Below the pieces are notes generated by a model that saw only the letters and a list, made by a program, of their open reading frames with translations, did not search any database and was not told the origin of the DNA. Made by a program: the position numbers and the translations under genes. A DNA stretch of 64,000 nucleotides, taken from the NCBI RefSeq assembly GCF_025397995.1, contig NZ_CP104550.1:772001-836000 (forward strand). The letters are read 5' to 3'. Positions 45,303-55,700 of this stretch are shown here, piece by piece. Source of the stretch: Methanothermobacter wolfeii (GTDB taxonomy: Archaea > Methanobacteriota > Methanobacteria > Methanobacteriales > Methanothermobacteraceae). Each line of letters starts with the position of its first letter. Positions within the stretch are counted from its first letter, which is position 1.

Positions 45303-47777
45303 TCATGTAGCCCTCCTTATCCTCTCATGGAAGTATTCGGCCATCTCAGCCTCCCCCTGCTCCCTCAGGATGGCCCCCATCAGGTAACAGGCCCCCGGGT
45401 CACCGGGCTTCTCCTCAAGGATTTCATGGAGCCTCAGTTTGGCATCAGAGAACATTCCCTCAGTGTACAGCCTTGCAACCTCCTGGAAGGGGTCCTCCCC
45501 ATGCTCTGCTTCAGCATCCTCCACGGGACCCCCCGCAAGGGACCTCAGGTGCTCCAGTATCCTGACAGTAGCCCCCTTATGGAGCGGTGAATTATCATTA
45601 CCACACTTTGGTGAATAGATGCAGGAGGGACATCCGTCACGGCACCCGCACCCGGATACATGCCCCAGGGTTGAAGCAAGGAGGTCCTCGAAGACCGACA
45701 TGGCCTTCTCTGAGAGCCCAATACCCCCCTCAAACCCGTCATATATGAATATGGTGGGGGCTCCTGTGTCAGGGTGCTCAGGGGTCGAAAGCCCACCTAT
45801 ATCCATCCGATCACAGAGGACATGGAGCGGGAAGAGTGCTATGATAGCATGCTCCGCACCATGAAGGCCCCCCTCAAAGGCGTCATCCTCATTAAATAAG
45901 ACCTCAACTTCACTCCTGAGGGAGGATGGTACAGTGAACCAGAGGGCCCTGGTCCTGAACCTCAAGGGCGGAAGGTCCAGTTCCCTCCTCCCCATGACCC
46001 TGCTGTAGCTGATGAGACGGTAGCCTGTGTAGTGCTCCGTGACCTCAACCTCGCCGAAGTTAAGCTGGAGATCATTCAGCATCCTCCTCCTCAGCACCCC
46101 TATAACCCTTAGCTCTGTTTCCTTGAGCACAGCCGTATGGTAATCAACATCCTTCCTTCTCACCGTTATCCTCCGCCCCTCAAGGTCAAAGTCCTCAACG
46201 ATGTAACTGTTACCATGGTTCAGGAGCACAGCCCCCTCATGGGCCTCACGGTAGGCCTGGGACCTGCTGAGGGTCTCAAGCACCCGTCCATCCGCTATAA
46301 CCGTGAAGGTATCCGATGAGGCATCATTGAGGCCGTGCCTGAAGTGGGGGTCACCGCTGCAGCCGAGGCCATCATAGGATACCTCAAGTTCCCCCTCTTC
46401 CATCATGTCCCCAGCGACCCTGACACTGAAATCATAGTCTGAGAAGTCCCTGAGGGTGAGGGGGAGCTCGGAGGCTGCGCAGGCGGTCTGGTTCCTCAGT
46501 ATGAACCGGTTCTCAAGGTCTATTATGGCGTTCTCATGGGGCCTCTCAAATAGGAAGGAGGGGTTCTTCATAAGGTACTGGTCAAGGGGGTTCTCGAAGG
46601 CCACCAGGACAACCATGGAGTCATTCATGTTCCTCCCAGCCCTACCGGCCTGCTGCCAGGTGGATATAAGTGTCCCTGGAAAACCCGATATGATGACGGC
46701 ATCAAGGGATCCTATATCTATCCCCATCTCAAGGGCGTTTGTTGCTGTAACACCAAGGAGGTCGCCATTCTTGAAGTCCCTTTCTATCTTTCTTCGCTCC
46801 TCCGGACGGTAACCTGCCCTGTAGGATGTGACCCTCTCCACAAGTTTACGGTTCTCACTGTCAAGCTGCTGGCGGGTCCAGCGTGTTATAAGCTCCGCCA
46901 TCTTCCTTGAGACCGTGAAGCAGAGGGTCTGAATGTTCCTCAGGACGAGGAAGGTGAGTATGTTGCTGGTTTCAAGGTGAGCTGATGGTTCACCCCTCTT
47001 AAGGTAGGGGTTGTAGAATACAAAGTGCTTGGGACCTGATGGTGAACTGTCCCCTGACACCACATGGAAGTCCAGTCCTGTGAGTTTACGGGCGAACTCC
47101 TCAGGGTTTGCGAGGGTTGCGCTTGCAAGTATGAACACCGGACTGGAGCCATAGTATCTGCAGATCCTCCTGAGCCTCCTCATGAGGAAGGCCACGTTGG
47201 ATCCGAAGACCCCCCGGTACTGGTGGGCCTCATCCACCACCACATATCTGAGGTTCCTGTAGAATCCCCTCCACTGGTGGTGCCATGGGAGTATCCTGTG
47301 GAGCTGGTGGGGATTTGTTATCACCATCCTGGAGTTGCTCCTTATCCAGGGCCTCCTCTCCCTCGGGGTGTCACCATCATAGGCTGCAGGGTTGAGTGTG
47401 AGTCCAAGTTCCGATTCAAGTCCCTTAAGGACCTTCAGCTGGTCTCTTGAGAGGGCCTTCGCAGGGTAAATGTAGAGGGCTGTTGCCCCAGGATCCTGGC
47501 TGAGGGCTTCGAGGATGGGGAGGTTGAATGCAAGGGTCTTTCCTGAGGCTGTGGGTGTTGTTATGAGGACGTTTTCACCCCTCCTTGCAGCCTCAAGGGT
47601 CTCCCTCTGGTGCCTGTAGAGCCTTATACCATTCCCCTTAAGATACTCCATGATGTTCTCAGGGAGGTCATCGACGTCAGAGTATTCCGCCTCCCTCGCA
47701 GGGATTGTCTCAACATGTTCTATGGCGTCCCTGAACCGCCAGTACTTTGTGAACCTCTCAAGGACCTCTTTAACCAT
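45303..47777 (-). CDS. MrfA/YprA-like DEAD/H helicase with DUF1998 and C-terminal TPR
   Basis: 824 residues. Superfamily 2 helicase: ITTPTASGKTLAFNLP (Walker A), VVVDEAHQYRG (DEAH), ASATLANPEEF, and ISGFPGTLISTWQQAGRAGR. DUF1998 carries a cysteine cluster (GCGCRDGCPSCIYSPKCGN, near 730-750), a metal or cluster site. The last 70 residues form TPR-like helices (AKLRLHEILEEKPGDPGACYL). The architecture matches YprA/MrfA, which with the exonuclease MrfB repairs mitomycin-type DNA damage in Bacillus; the MrfB-like gene is next. Start ATG at 47777 sits upstream of GGTTAAAGAGG. Confidence 0.9.
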   Translation of the reverse strand: MVKEVLERFTKYWRFRDAIEHVETIPAREAEYSDVDDLPENIMEYLKGNGIRLYRHQRETLEAARRGENVLITTPTASGKTLAFNLPILEALSQDPGATALYIYPAKALSRDQLKVLKGLESELGLTLNPAAYDGDTPRERRPWIRSNSRMVITNPHQLHRILPWHHQWRGFYRNLRYVVVDEAHQYRGVFGSNVAFLMRRLRRICRYYGSSPVFILASATLANPEEFARKLTGLDFHVVSGDSSPSGPKHFVFYNPYLKRGEPSAHLETSNILTFLVLRNIQTLCFTVSRKMAELITRWTRQQLDSENRKLVERVTSYRAGYRPEERRKIERDFKNGDLLGVTATNALEMGIDIGSLDAVIISGFPGTLISTWQQAGRAGRNMNDSMVVLVAFENPLDQYLMKNPSFLFERPHENAIIDLENRFILRNQTACAASELPLTLRDFSDYDFSVRVAGDMMEEGELEVSYDGLGCSGDPHFRHGLNDASSDTFTVIADGRVLETLSRSQAYREAHEGAVLLNHGNSYIVEDFDLEGRRITVRRKDVDYHTAVLKETELRVIGVLRRRMLNDLQLNFGEVEVTEHYTGYRLISYSRVMGRRELDLPPLRFRTRALWFTVPSSLRSEVEVLFNEDDAFEGGLHGAEHAIIALFPLHVLCDRMDIGGLSTPEHPDTGAPTIFIYDGFEGGIGLSEKAMSVFEDLLASTLGHVSGCGCRDGCPSCIYSPKCGNDNSPLHKGATVRILEHLRSLAGGPVEDAEAEHGEDPFQEVARLYTEGMFSDAKLRLHEILEEKPGDPGACYLMGAILREQGEAEMAEYFHERIRRAT

Positions 47778-47905
47778 GAGTAAACTCTGATTTTAGTATT
47801 ATATAATGCTTTTCAGGTGTCCGGCCGCATGGTTTATCTGTGAGTTTTATCAGAATAATACTTAGGGGGTTTAATGGTACATGAGGGGCGCGTAAAACAG
47901 ATTCA

Positions 47906-47936
47906 ATCATCGGCGGAGTCCATGGACACCGATGAT
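47906..47936. other. Hairpin around a perfect 10-bp palindrome
   Basis: Arms ATCATCGGCG and CACCGATGAT pair over 10 positions with one mismatch or G-U, and the centre contains GTCCATGGAC, a perfect palindrome. It lies between the divergent MrfA-like and nuclease genes, so it may be an operator or an RNA structure. Confidence 0.45.
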
Positions 47937-48002
47937 ACACTTTAAAGTCTCAGGAGCGGATCATAAATCCCTCCTGGAAATCATAATTAAGGGGTGGTAT
48001 AT

Positions 48003-48509
48003 TTGAAAAGGTACATTCTAGTGGTCCTCCTTGCTGTGATGGTTGCCGGATGCGTCTCTGATGAATCAGAATTCGATTACACGGGGACCGGCAATGACAC
48101 ACCCTCCATTGAGAACGTCCCTGACAACCAAAGCTCCAGCATCAACTCCACTGACAACTCAACAGATACATCAGGGGTTAAGTATGATGCATCAGGTTAC
48201 TGCTACCATGTGGTTGACGGTGACACCATCGATGTTGAGGGTGTTGGCAGGATACGATTCGTGGGTGTTAACACTCCGGAGAGGGGGCAGTCAGGATACA
48301 GGGAAGCGAAGGACTTTGTAAAATCAAGTTGCCTTGGCAGAACCGTCCAGCTGGACATCGATGATGCCAGGAGACATGATAAGTATGGCAGGGTCCTTGC
48401 GGTGGTCTACGTGGATGGAGTGAACCTCAACAGGGAACTCCTGAGAAGGGGATACGCCGAGGTCATGTACATACCGCCATCAGAGTTCAACCCGTATGAG
48501 TGGACATGA
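48003..48509 (+). CDS. Staphylococcal nuclease-like lipoprotein
   Basis: 168 residues. Lipoprotein signal with lipobox VAGC (MKRYILVVLLAVMVAGCVS), a Ser/Thr/Asn-rich tether with sequons (about 18-65), then an SNase domain: VVDGDTIDVEGVGRIRFVGV, NTPERG and KYGRVLAVVYV, retaining the two catalytic Arg and the Glu. Likely an extracellular, calcium-dependent thermonuclease anchored to the membrane, perhaps for DNA scavenging or barrier defence. TTG at 48003 is preferred since GGGGTG lies about 7 bases upstream; GTG at 47994 overlaps that site. Confidence 0.85.
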   Translation: MKRYILVVLLAVMVAGCVSDESEFDYTGTGNDTPSIENVPDNQSSSINSTDNSTDTSGVKYDASGYCYHVVDGDTIDVEGVGRIRFVGVNTPERGQSGYREAKDFVKSSCLGRTVQLDIDDARRHDKYGRVLAVVYVDGVNLNRELLRRGYAEVMYIPPSEFNPYEWT

Positions 48510-49000
48510 AGAGTTAATTAAAAGAGGACCCTCTGCTTAATAAGGGCTTCACAGTCAACCATCAGTTAAAGGCTGCTGACTGCTGAACCCGCACCCTTTT
48601 CCAGAATTTAATCAGTCCAGAGGGGGACTCCCCATTCAGGAGGCTCCGTCCAGTTATGACTCGAGGTTTGGTTTTACATTGCAATCTCAGATTAAATGTT
48701 CATGACTTGTTATCCAGTTATAGAGATCAATGAAGGTATTCATGTATGAGGATCAGCCTCTCTCATAGAAGACCCAACAGGACATTCCAGGGTGGGGTGC
48801 TATTTCCCTCTCTATCTACGGTGCACCGGCATATACACCAACAGTATACTATCCTCATCTTTTTAAGAATCTTCAGCGCAGAACATGATCTTTATTGGTT
48901 CACACAGGGGTGCCAATGGTCATCCGACAATCCTCAAACTAATTTTCTGATTTGACTCTGCATATATATTAGCTCTTATATTAGTCAAAGATGATTTTAA
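48510..49000. other. 490-bp gap at the left border of the BREX operon, no gene seen
   Basis: No convincing coding region; a 69-codon frame at 48746-48955 has no ribosome site and no recognised motif. Composition shifts from host-like to AT-rich across this gap. No tRNA or attachment repeat was recognised. A possible terminator lies at the right end. Confidence 0.6.
48951..48989 (-). terminator. Inverted repeat downstream of brxL
   Basis: TTTGACT at 48951 and AGTCAAA at 48983 form short arms around an AT-rich loop about 12 bp beyond the brxL stop. A weak candidate for a transcript-end structure. Confidence 0.3.
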
Positions 49001-50425
49001 TCATTCTTTTACTCTGATATCAGGGACCTCCTCGGAGAATTCTGGATCTATATATGATATTTGTTTTTTTATGATGCTCCTCATCTTGATTGCTGGTTCA
49101 AGGCAGAAAGTTTTGAATTCTTGGTTTTCGATATCTTCGGGGCCTGATACATGCGGAAAAATGAGTTTAAGGTAGGCTGTTGCTAGTTTAATTATGGCCT
49201 TTTTATCTCTTGTATCTGCATCCTTTGGTATATATAACATTTTTTCTACGACATTCCTAAATTGAGACTCCATTCTTAGTTCATGTAAAATTTCAGAGAA
49301 ATATTCAACGTTTAATGCGTAACCCTTTATAATAAGGTCCTCCCTCATCCTTGGAAGCTTCCATCCTTCAATAAACCCATGGAATCTATCTAAAAGGGCG
49401 GGATCATTGAAGAACCTATGTAAATTAGTGAAATACTTTTTAGAGATAGGTGTTTTTTCTTCTGTTAGTGGAATGTTTCCAAGAACTATTAGGCCAGAAG
49501 ATGATTCACCTTTGTAATTAGCAACTGAAAATGTTCCTGATTCTAAATAATTTTTTAAAGCTCCTCGTAGTTCACTTTCGTCCGTAAATTTAATTGTCTC
49601 GACTTCATCCATGGCAACAAAATCATAAAGAGTGAGTAAACCTGGTGTTTTCCGGGATATGTCATACAAAAGTTTCGCCCGGCTTACAATACCTCCGCTT
49701 ATAACCCATCCATACTTGCTTAGATTGTTAAAAACATATGATTTACCAGTCCCCTTTGGAGCCAATTCAAACATATTAAGGTTCGGCTCAACAAAAACCA
49801 ATAGCCTTGCAATAAACAGCATCTTTTGGGTTAAACTTTCAAAACCTTTAGGATTATACTCCATTGATCTAATTAACAGATCGATCCATTCTTCAATGGT
49901 AAACTTTCCTCTTTTTTCTTTAAAGTAATCCAAGTCAACAGAATACGGTTTAAATGATCTGTAATCTGCAATTTCTATAAATCCATTTTTTCCATTATCG
50001 GGCGGATTATATGAAAGTTTGACTACCCCCCAAATTTCACCACCCTTTAATTCAGGATACTTTTCAGCGATATAGTTGGGAACCACTCCTTCATTTGAAC
50101 CGATGCCAAGATCAGGGATTGCGAATTTTAAAATACCGCTTTTTATATCTGGTTCTATTATAATTCTGGCCAGCAGTTTTAGGGATCTAAGATCATTAAT
50201 TAAAGTGCCCTTTATGTTCTTATTTTTTTGAGCTATATGCTGATCCAAAAAGAACTTTAAACTGTGTTCATCAAGTTTTCCTTCAGTTGTGGTATTCATT
50301 TGGATCAACCAGTCCTTGACAAAGGAGGGTAAATTATACCCTGTAAATATACCATACATCTCTGGTTTCTTTAGAACGGACTCCACTGGAAATTCTTCCT
50401 TTATTTTGTAGTCTAAAAGTTCCAT
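49001..50425 (-). CDS. brxL: BrxL-like AAA+ protein, short form without Lon protease domain
   Basis: 474 residues. BrxL hallmarks: FTIEEWIDLLIRSMEYNPKG, Walker A LAPKGTGKSYVFNNLS near 223, SGGIVSRAKLLYDIS, DFVAMDEVETIKF (Walker B), ESGTFSVANYKGE, and LLDRFHGFIEGWKLPRMRED. Typical BrxL of type 1 systems is about 680 residues with a C-terminal Lon-like domain; here the chain ends shortly after SYIDPEF, where that domain would begin. ATG at 50425 is chosen with AAGGGTG 6 bases upstream, over GTG at 50434. In BREX the protein is a DNA-binding AAA+ machine needed for phage exclusion. It is the last gene of the operon. Confidence 0.88.
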   Translation of the reverse strand: MELLDYKIKEEFPVESVLKKPEMYGIFTGYNLPSFVKDWLIQMNTTTEGKLDEHSLKFFLDQHIAQKNKNIKGTLINDLRSLKLLARIIIEPDIKSGILKFAIPDLGIGSNEGVVPNYIAEKYPELKGGEIWGVVKLSYNPPDNGKNGFIEIADYRSFKPYSVDLDYFKEKRGKFTIEEWIDLLIRSMEYNPKGFESLTQKMLFIARLLVFVEPNLNMFELAPKGTGKSYVFNNLSKYGWVISGGIVSRAKLLYDISRKTPGLLTLYDFVAMDEVETIKFTDESELRGALKNYLESGTFSVANYKGESSSGLIVLGNIPLTEEKTPISKKYFTNLHRFFNDPALLDRFHGFIEGWKLPRMREDLIIKGYALNVEYFSEILHELRMESQFRNVVEKMLYIPKDADTRDKKAIIKLATAYLKLIFPHVSGPEDIENQEFKTFCLEPAIKMRSIIKKQISYIDPEFSEEVPDIRVKE

Positions 50426-50437
50426 ACTTTTCACCCT

Positions 50438-52786
50438 TTAAAAGAGATCTGTTTCCCTGAACCCGGCCTTCAAATTAATTTTTAAGTCTAAAAACTGTTT
50501 TTTAAGGTTTATCTTGACATTATATTCTCCAGCCTTTAAATCAGACACATCAATTTCATAGCATCCCTTACCAATAGTTTTAATATTTAACTCCCTCTCA
50601 TTCAGCAATACCTTTGGAGTCTCAGTTGGTGTGGGGTATATTTCAAATGGTACTTTTGGTTCACTTATTTCAACTTCAATTTCAGACTCTTTTAGACGGT
50701 ATATGATTTTTTCTTCACGTTTTGATAGACTGATATAGGGTACCAAAACCTCTTCTGGTGTTGCTCCTCCATGAGTTTCCTTTGAGGGTCGTTTGGATAG
50801 AGAAGCATGTTTTAGAGCAACCAAAACATTAGAATTATCCTTACACTTAGAGCTGACAGTAATATAATATTCATCATTTAAATTTTTATTATCCTCAATA
50901 AAGGCATATCGTCCATCATGCTTAGCTTCGTCAAAACCAAGGGCTTTATTATTAAATTTTCTCAATGTTAAAAAGCTGAAACCATGGTCAGAGTAGATGT
51001 TTATTGTATTATAACCTGAAATGGATTTATTAGAAATTTCTTTTATGATATCTCTTATTATTTTGAGTTCGTTTATTAGGGTCTCGGGGTGTTTGTAATG
51101 TTCTTTATGGATGTATTCATCCAGTTCCCTGAATTTTTGGAATTCGTACTTGTTACACTCAGTAGTACTCGGGAGGTCAACACGCCGAATGTATGCATTT
51201 ATTTCATATTCATCATCAAAATGCTCCGCTATCAAATTAAATATTAAAGGAAGCCATTCAACACCCAGACCATCAATCCAGCAATTAAACACCCCAAGTT
51301 CTTCTGGAATAATCTCAGGCTCTTCAATTTTATAAAACCATTTAGAAAATGATTCTTCATCCCTATTTTTCTCTTCAATTATTTCTTTCAAATTTTCTGA
51401 AAACTGGTACCTGATTTTAGAGATATTATATTCCTTAAAATAGTCTAATATCCAACTTTCAGTTTCTAAATTATATTTTATGTTATCCCAGTCAGTATAG
51501 TAATATAGGTCAGTGAAACAATCTTTCAAGTAAGGCCTGATGTTTTCTAAATCATCTACCTCAAGATTTTCTATTTTCTTAATTATAAATGACTTCTCAA
51601 CATCGAGAATTCCCGTGATAAACCTTGCAATTTTTTCCCATGACAAATCTTCAAGCTTTTCAAGCTGATTTTTGATTTTAAAATCTTCTATTAACGGTAT
51701 AACCTTCAATATTTCTTTTCTTTCCTCATAAAATTCTTCAATGTTATCTGCGTTAAATATTTCAAGCCAGAGGATTTCAATCAATTCACTATTCTCAAGA
51801 GTTTTCATACATTTAAAACAATGCGTTAAATAAGACTTGTCCTTTAAATTCACAAAATATGATTTAATTAGCCACTTATAAAAATCGCTCTTTTCATTCA
51901 GAAATGATTTGACAAAATGAGATCCTTTCAATTTTCTAAGATCCTGTACATTCAGGTAATCTTTAATGAGGGAAGATACACTTTTTATTCCAGTTCTACT
52001 CTTTTTATTGAACTCTTTAATTAGATTATTCCAATATAGAGACTCTTTTTCATCAAAATGTATCTCAACATTTATATTCATTATATCATTGAGGAATTCC
52101 TTCTGATTCTTAATAATCCTCAAATTAAATATTTCATCAGGAAGCCATTCTTCGTGAAAAAATGAAATTACGGGTGAAAATGATAAAAATCTATCATTAT
52201 AATAAGTTTTTTTCCATAAATTAAACCAATCATGTGTATTTCTAATAATTTCAAATTCCTCTAATTCTAATTCTACTTCGAAATCAAAATCTGCATGATA
52301 AATAGTTAGTTGATCACTAGTTCCATTTAAACACCATATGGGAGCCCACTCATCTTTCCTATAAAATTCCTCCATGAATTCATTTGAAAACCTCTTGTAT
52401 AGCCCCACAAGTGGAATATATATCTTGGTCTTATCATTAGTTTCTATTTCAGATAAGCCCTTTAATAGAGCATAAAAATCCTTTTTAGGTGAAAACCTTA
52501 GAAACTCCGAAAGAGGGACAACACATATCCTTGAATCCTTTTTAATGGCTTCTTTTATATTTTTCAGTATGTTATCAAAAGACAGCCATTCACTTCCATC
52601 TAGCATGCCATCTAAAGAAACTGTTTTAGAAATCTCCCCAATATATTCCATAAATTTTTTTAGTTCTTCAAATGAGTTTAGAAAAATAAATCTAACAGGA
52701 TACCTATTGTCAGTCTGTAGATCGTTTTCCATCTCTAAAAAGAGTTTATTAAAGGAGTTGAACTCCTTTATATTTGAAGAAATCAT
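50438..52786 (-). CDS. pglZ: PglZ-domain alkaline-phosphatase-fold protein
   Basis: 782 residues. The C-terminal half has the PglZ signature: metal-site Asp in CWIDGLGVEWLPL near 504, SDHGFSFL near 597, and ETHGGATPEEVLVPYI near 671, followed by an Ig-like beta domain. The N-terminal 450 residues are helical and not recognised. PglZ is the one component shared by all BREX types and is a predicted phosphatase/nuclease that binds the other core proteins. Its ATG overlaps the brxC stop by 4 bp (52783-52786); brxL follows after about 12 bp. AT-rich codons throughout. Confidence 0.9.
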   Translation of the reverse strand: MISSNIKEFNSFNKLFLEMENDLQTDNRYPVRFIFLNSFEELKKFMEYIGEISKTVSLDGMLDGSEWLSFDNILKNIKEAIKKDSRICVVPLSEFLRFSPKKDFYALLKGLSEIETNDKTKIYIPLVGLYKRFSNEFMEEFYRKDEWAPIWCLNGTSDQLTIYHADFDFEVELELEEFEIIRNTHDWFNLWKKTYYNDRFLSFSPVISFFHEEWLPDEIFNLRIIKNQKEFLNDIMNINVEIHFDEKESLYWNNLIKEFNKKSRTGIKSVSSLIKDYLNVQDLRKLKGSHFVKSFLNEKSDFYKWLIKSYFVNLKDKSYLTHCFKCMKTLENSELIEILWLEIFNADNIEEFYEERKEILKVIPLIEDFKIKNQLEKLEDLSWEKIARFITGILDVEKSFIIKKIENLEVDDLENIRPYLKDCFTDLYYYTDWDNIKYNLETESWILDYFKEYNISKIRYQFSENLKEIIEEKNRDEESFSKWFYKIEEPEIIPEELGVFNCWIDGLGVEWLPLIFNLIAEHFDDEYEINAYIRRVDLPSTTECNKYEFQKFRELDEYIHKEHYKHPETLINELKIIRDIIKEISNKSISGYNTINIYSDHGFSFLTLRKFNNKALGFDEAKHDGRYAFIEDNKNLNDEYYITVSSKCKDNSNVLVALKHASLSKRPSKETHGGATPEEVLVPYISLSKREEKIIYRLKESEIEVEISEPKVPFEIYPTPTETPKVLLNERELNIKTIGKGCYEIDVSDLKAGEYNVKINLKKQFLDLKINLKAGFRETDLF

Positions 52787-55700
52787 AATCTCCCCATCAA
52801 CCTTCTTATTTCTTCAGTGATGTAAGGGTTGTCTTCTATGAGTTTTATCAGGATCTTTTCCAGTTTTTCGCGATCTGATTTTTTTATTTTATTTTTCAGT
52901 TTCTCTGTTTCCTCATTACCGGATCCTTCTATGTCTTTATCAATTTGATTCCTGGTTTCTTTAGGATTTTTTATTAGTACTGGTTCATGTGGGGTGCTGG
53001 GTGTGTGGTTTATAATCCAATCTTTAAATTTGGATTCTGTTTCTTTTTCATCCCAGTGACTGATAGATTCTTGCATGTTCTTTTTAAGGTAAGTTAATAT
53101 TTCGTTGCTTTTCTCTGAAATGGTTTCTTTTTCAATGTTGAGTGTTGCGGCCCAATTGCAGAATGCTTTTTTCCAGGTTTCTGGTTTGTTTTTAGTTTCT
53201 TGTATTATAATGGATTTGAGGTCTATTTCGTAGTCTGTTATTTCGTTAAGTAATTCTTTGAGTTTTTCAGGGTTTATTTCGTTGTCGTTCATTTTTGTGA
53301 ATTCGAATATTTTTTTGAATTTTTGGCTTGTTTTTTCATTGGCCCTGGTTGTATATTTGAAGAGCCAGAGGGGGAATTCTTCTTTGTCAACCCATTTTTT
53401 GATTTCCCATTTGGTGTCGTTTAAGCTTTCTAAGCCTTTAAAGTTAAAGATGTTTGAGATGCATTCTATTATTCTTGTTTCTTCTTCTGAGCCTTTCCTG
53501 ATGTGGAGTTTGTTGCGGTTTTTGTTGGTTTCCCAGTAATTGAATATTTCGAGGATTCTATCTCGCATTCTTTCTTTGGTCCATTGGATTCCAGTTCCTG
53601 AGTCGAAGAAGTTATCTATATATTGGCGCATTAAAAAGGAGAGTGCTGCGATGTTTATTTTGGATTTGTATAGTCCATATGGGGGTTTTGATAAGAATTT
53701 TAGTTCATCTCCTAGGTTGAAGTTGTTGTCGGTTTGGGTTTCGATGGTTTTTTTTATTTCTTCTTGCATCTGTTTTAGTGGGTGGTTGATTATGTCTTTT
53801 TTTAAGTTGAGGTTGGTGTCTACAATGTAGCTTCCGTCGTTGTCTTTTAGTATTGATAGGAGGTATTTATCGATGCCTGTGGCTTTTTCTTCTATTACTG
53901 ATCTGTTTTCTGAGAATAGGAATATTTCGGCTGCTTTTTTTGATTTTTCTGGCTTCCAGACGTTTTTGTTCTGGTTGATTTTGATGTTTTCAAGTCCCTG
54001 GTTAAATATTCTGGGTGAGAAGTATTCTTCTATTTCTTTTCCAAGTTTTCGGAATAGGAGTTTTTTTTCTTCTCCGTTAAAGAAGCAGGTGACTGAAGTG
54101 TTTAGTATTTCGTTAATCCATTTGTCTATTGTTTTTTTGGCGTGATCTTCGTTTTCTTCTTTTTCGTCATTGTAGTTGTGGTTGCCTGCTATGATGCTTC
54201 TTGATTTGTAATCTAGGAATCTGTTGAATCCGTCTTCGCCTAGTTCTTTGTCGCTTAGGATGAGTAGTTTGTTTTTAATGTGTTTTGAAGTTTCTAATAG
54301 TTGGTTTCTGATTTTTTCTTTTTCGGAGTTGTTTATGCTTAAGAATAGGGCTATGGGGACTGCGTAGTCTTTTTTGAATTTTTTTTCTAGGATTGATTTT
54401 AGGTTTGATGTGTTTCTTGGTGCATCTAATATTTTGATTTCTATTTCGCGCAGGGCATTTATGTTGTTTTTTAGTTCTTTTTCCTGTTCGGAGTTTAGTA
54501 TTTTTGTGACTTTGTTATAGATTTTTTTAAGGGTTTCTTTTTCTTTTTCTATCTCTTCTGGGGGTAGTGAGGAACTGGAGATGATGAATAGTCCGTCAGG
54601 GTTTTTGTTGATTATTTTGTTTTTGTCTATATGGTTTAGGATGTCTTCTACTTTTTTTTCGTTGAGGTGTCCTTTGAGAATGTTGGAGATGTTCTTGGTG
54701 GTTGGTTTTAGGATGCTGGTTTCGCTTAATTCAACGAGACGGTATATTAGGTTTAGGAGGAGGATGGTTTTGAAGACGGTTGTGTAGTTTTCTCCGGATT
54801 TTTTGAGTTTGTTGTTATATAATTTGTAGCGTTCCATGACAGAGTAGACTTTTTCGTTTTCTATCCTGTTAAAATCGGTTAAGAAGAAGTCCCATAGGTA
54901 ATCGGTTGTTAGGAATGGTTTTTCTTTGATATTAGAGTTTAGGAATTTTTTGAATCCTTTTTTTTCATCGTATAAGAATTTGAATATGCTTCTTTCTGTT
55001 GATCCGATGTTGCGTGCGATTATGGTTGCTATGAAGGCTGTGTATGGGTGTATTGGGAAGATATTTTCGAGTGATTGTGTGGTGTTGTTTTCATGTCCTG
55101 AGATTTTTTCTATGATGTCTTTTATTTGTGGTAGGTGATTGTTTTTGAGGGATTCCCATTTTTGGGGGTTTTTCTTTTTTATGCTGTTTTCGATTAAGTG
55201 GTATGTTGTGATGGTTTCCATGGAGTATTCGATGAGTTTGAATCTTCCGAGTATTTTTTCAAGGTCTTCGTCTTTTCCTTTGTTTTTTAAGTGGTATGGT
55301 GTTCTATGTGAGATTATGAAGAGGTAGATGTCGTGTTTGGCGGATAGTTCTGCTATATTTTGGACTTCTGTGATGATTGGACTGATGTTTTCTAAGTCCA
55401 TGATTCCGGTGAATTCGTCCCAGAAGATGATTAAACTGTCAGCAATGCCTCTTTCCTTGAGTTCATTGTTGATTTCTTTAAGCCATTCGTGGATGCTTGA
55501 TGTTGAGTTGATATTAATCGCGTTTTTTAAGAGGATTTTTTCGATTTTTCTTTGGATGTTTATGTCTTCGTTTTCAAGTAATTTTATTATTTTTTCTTTG
55601 TCTCCATATAATTTTTCTATTTCAGTTCCTTTAAAGAGGCTTTCAAAGTTTAGGTGTCCTTCGTTTAGGACTTCGATGAGGGTTTGAAAGTCTGTTTTTG

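Noticed and set aside
48746-48955. 69-codon plus-strand frame left of the BREX operon
   Set aside because: No ribosome site, no recognisable motif, composition of non-coding border DNA.
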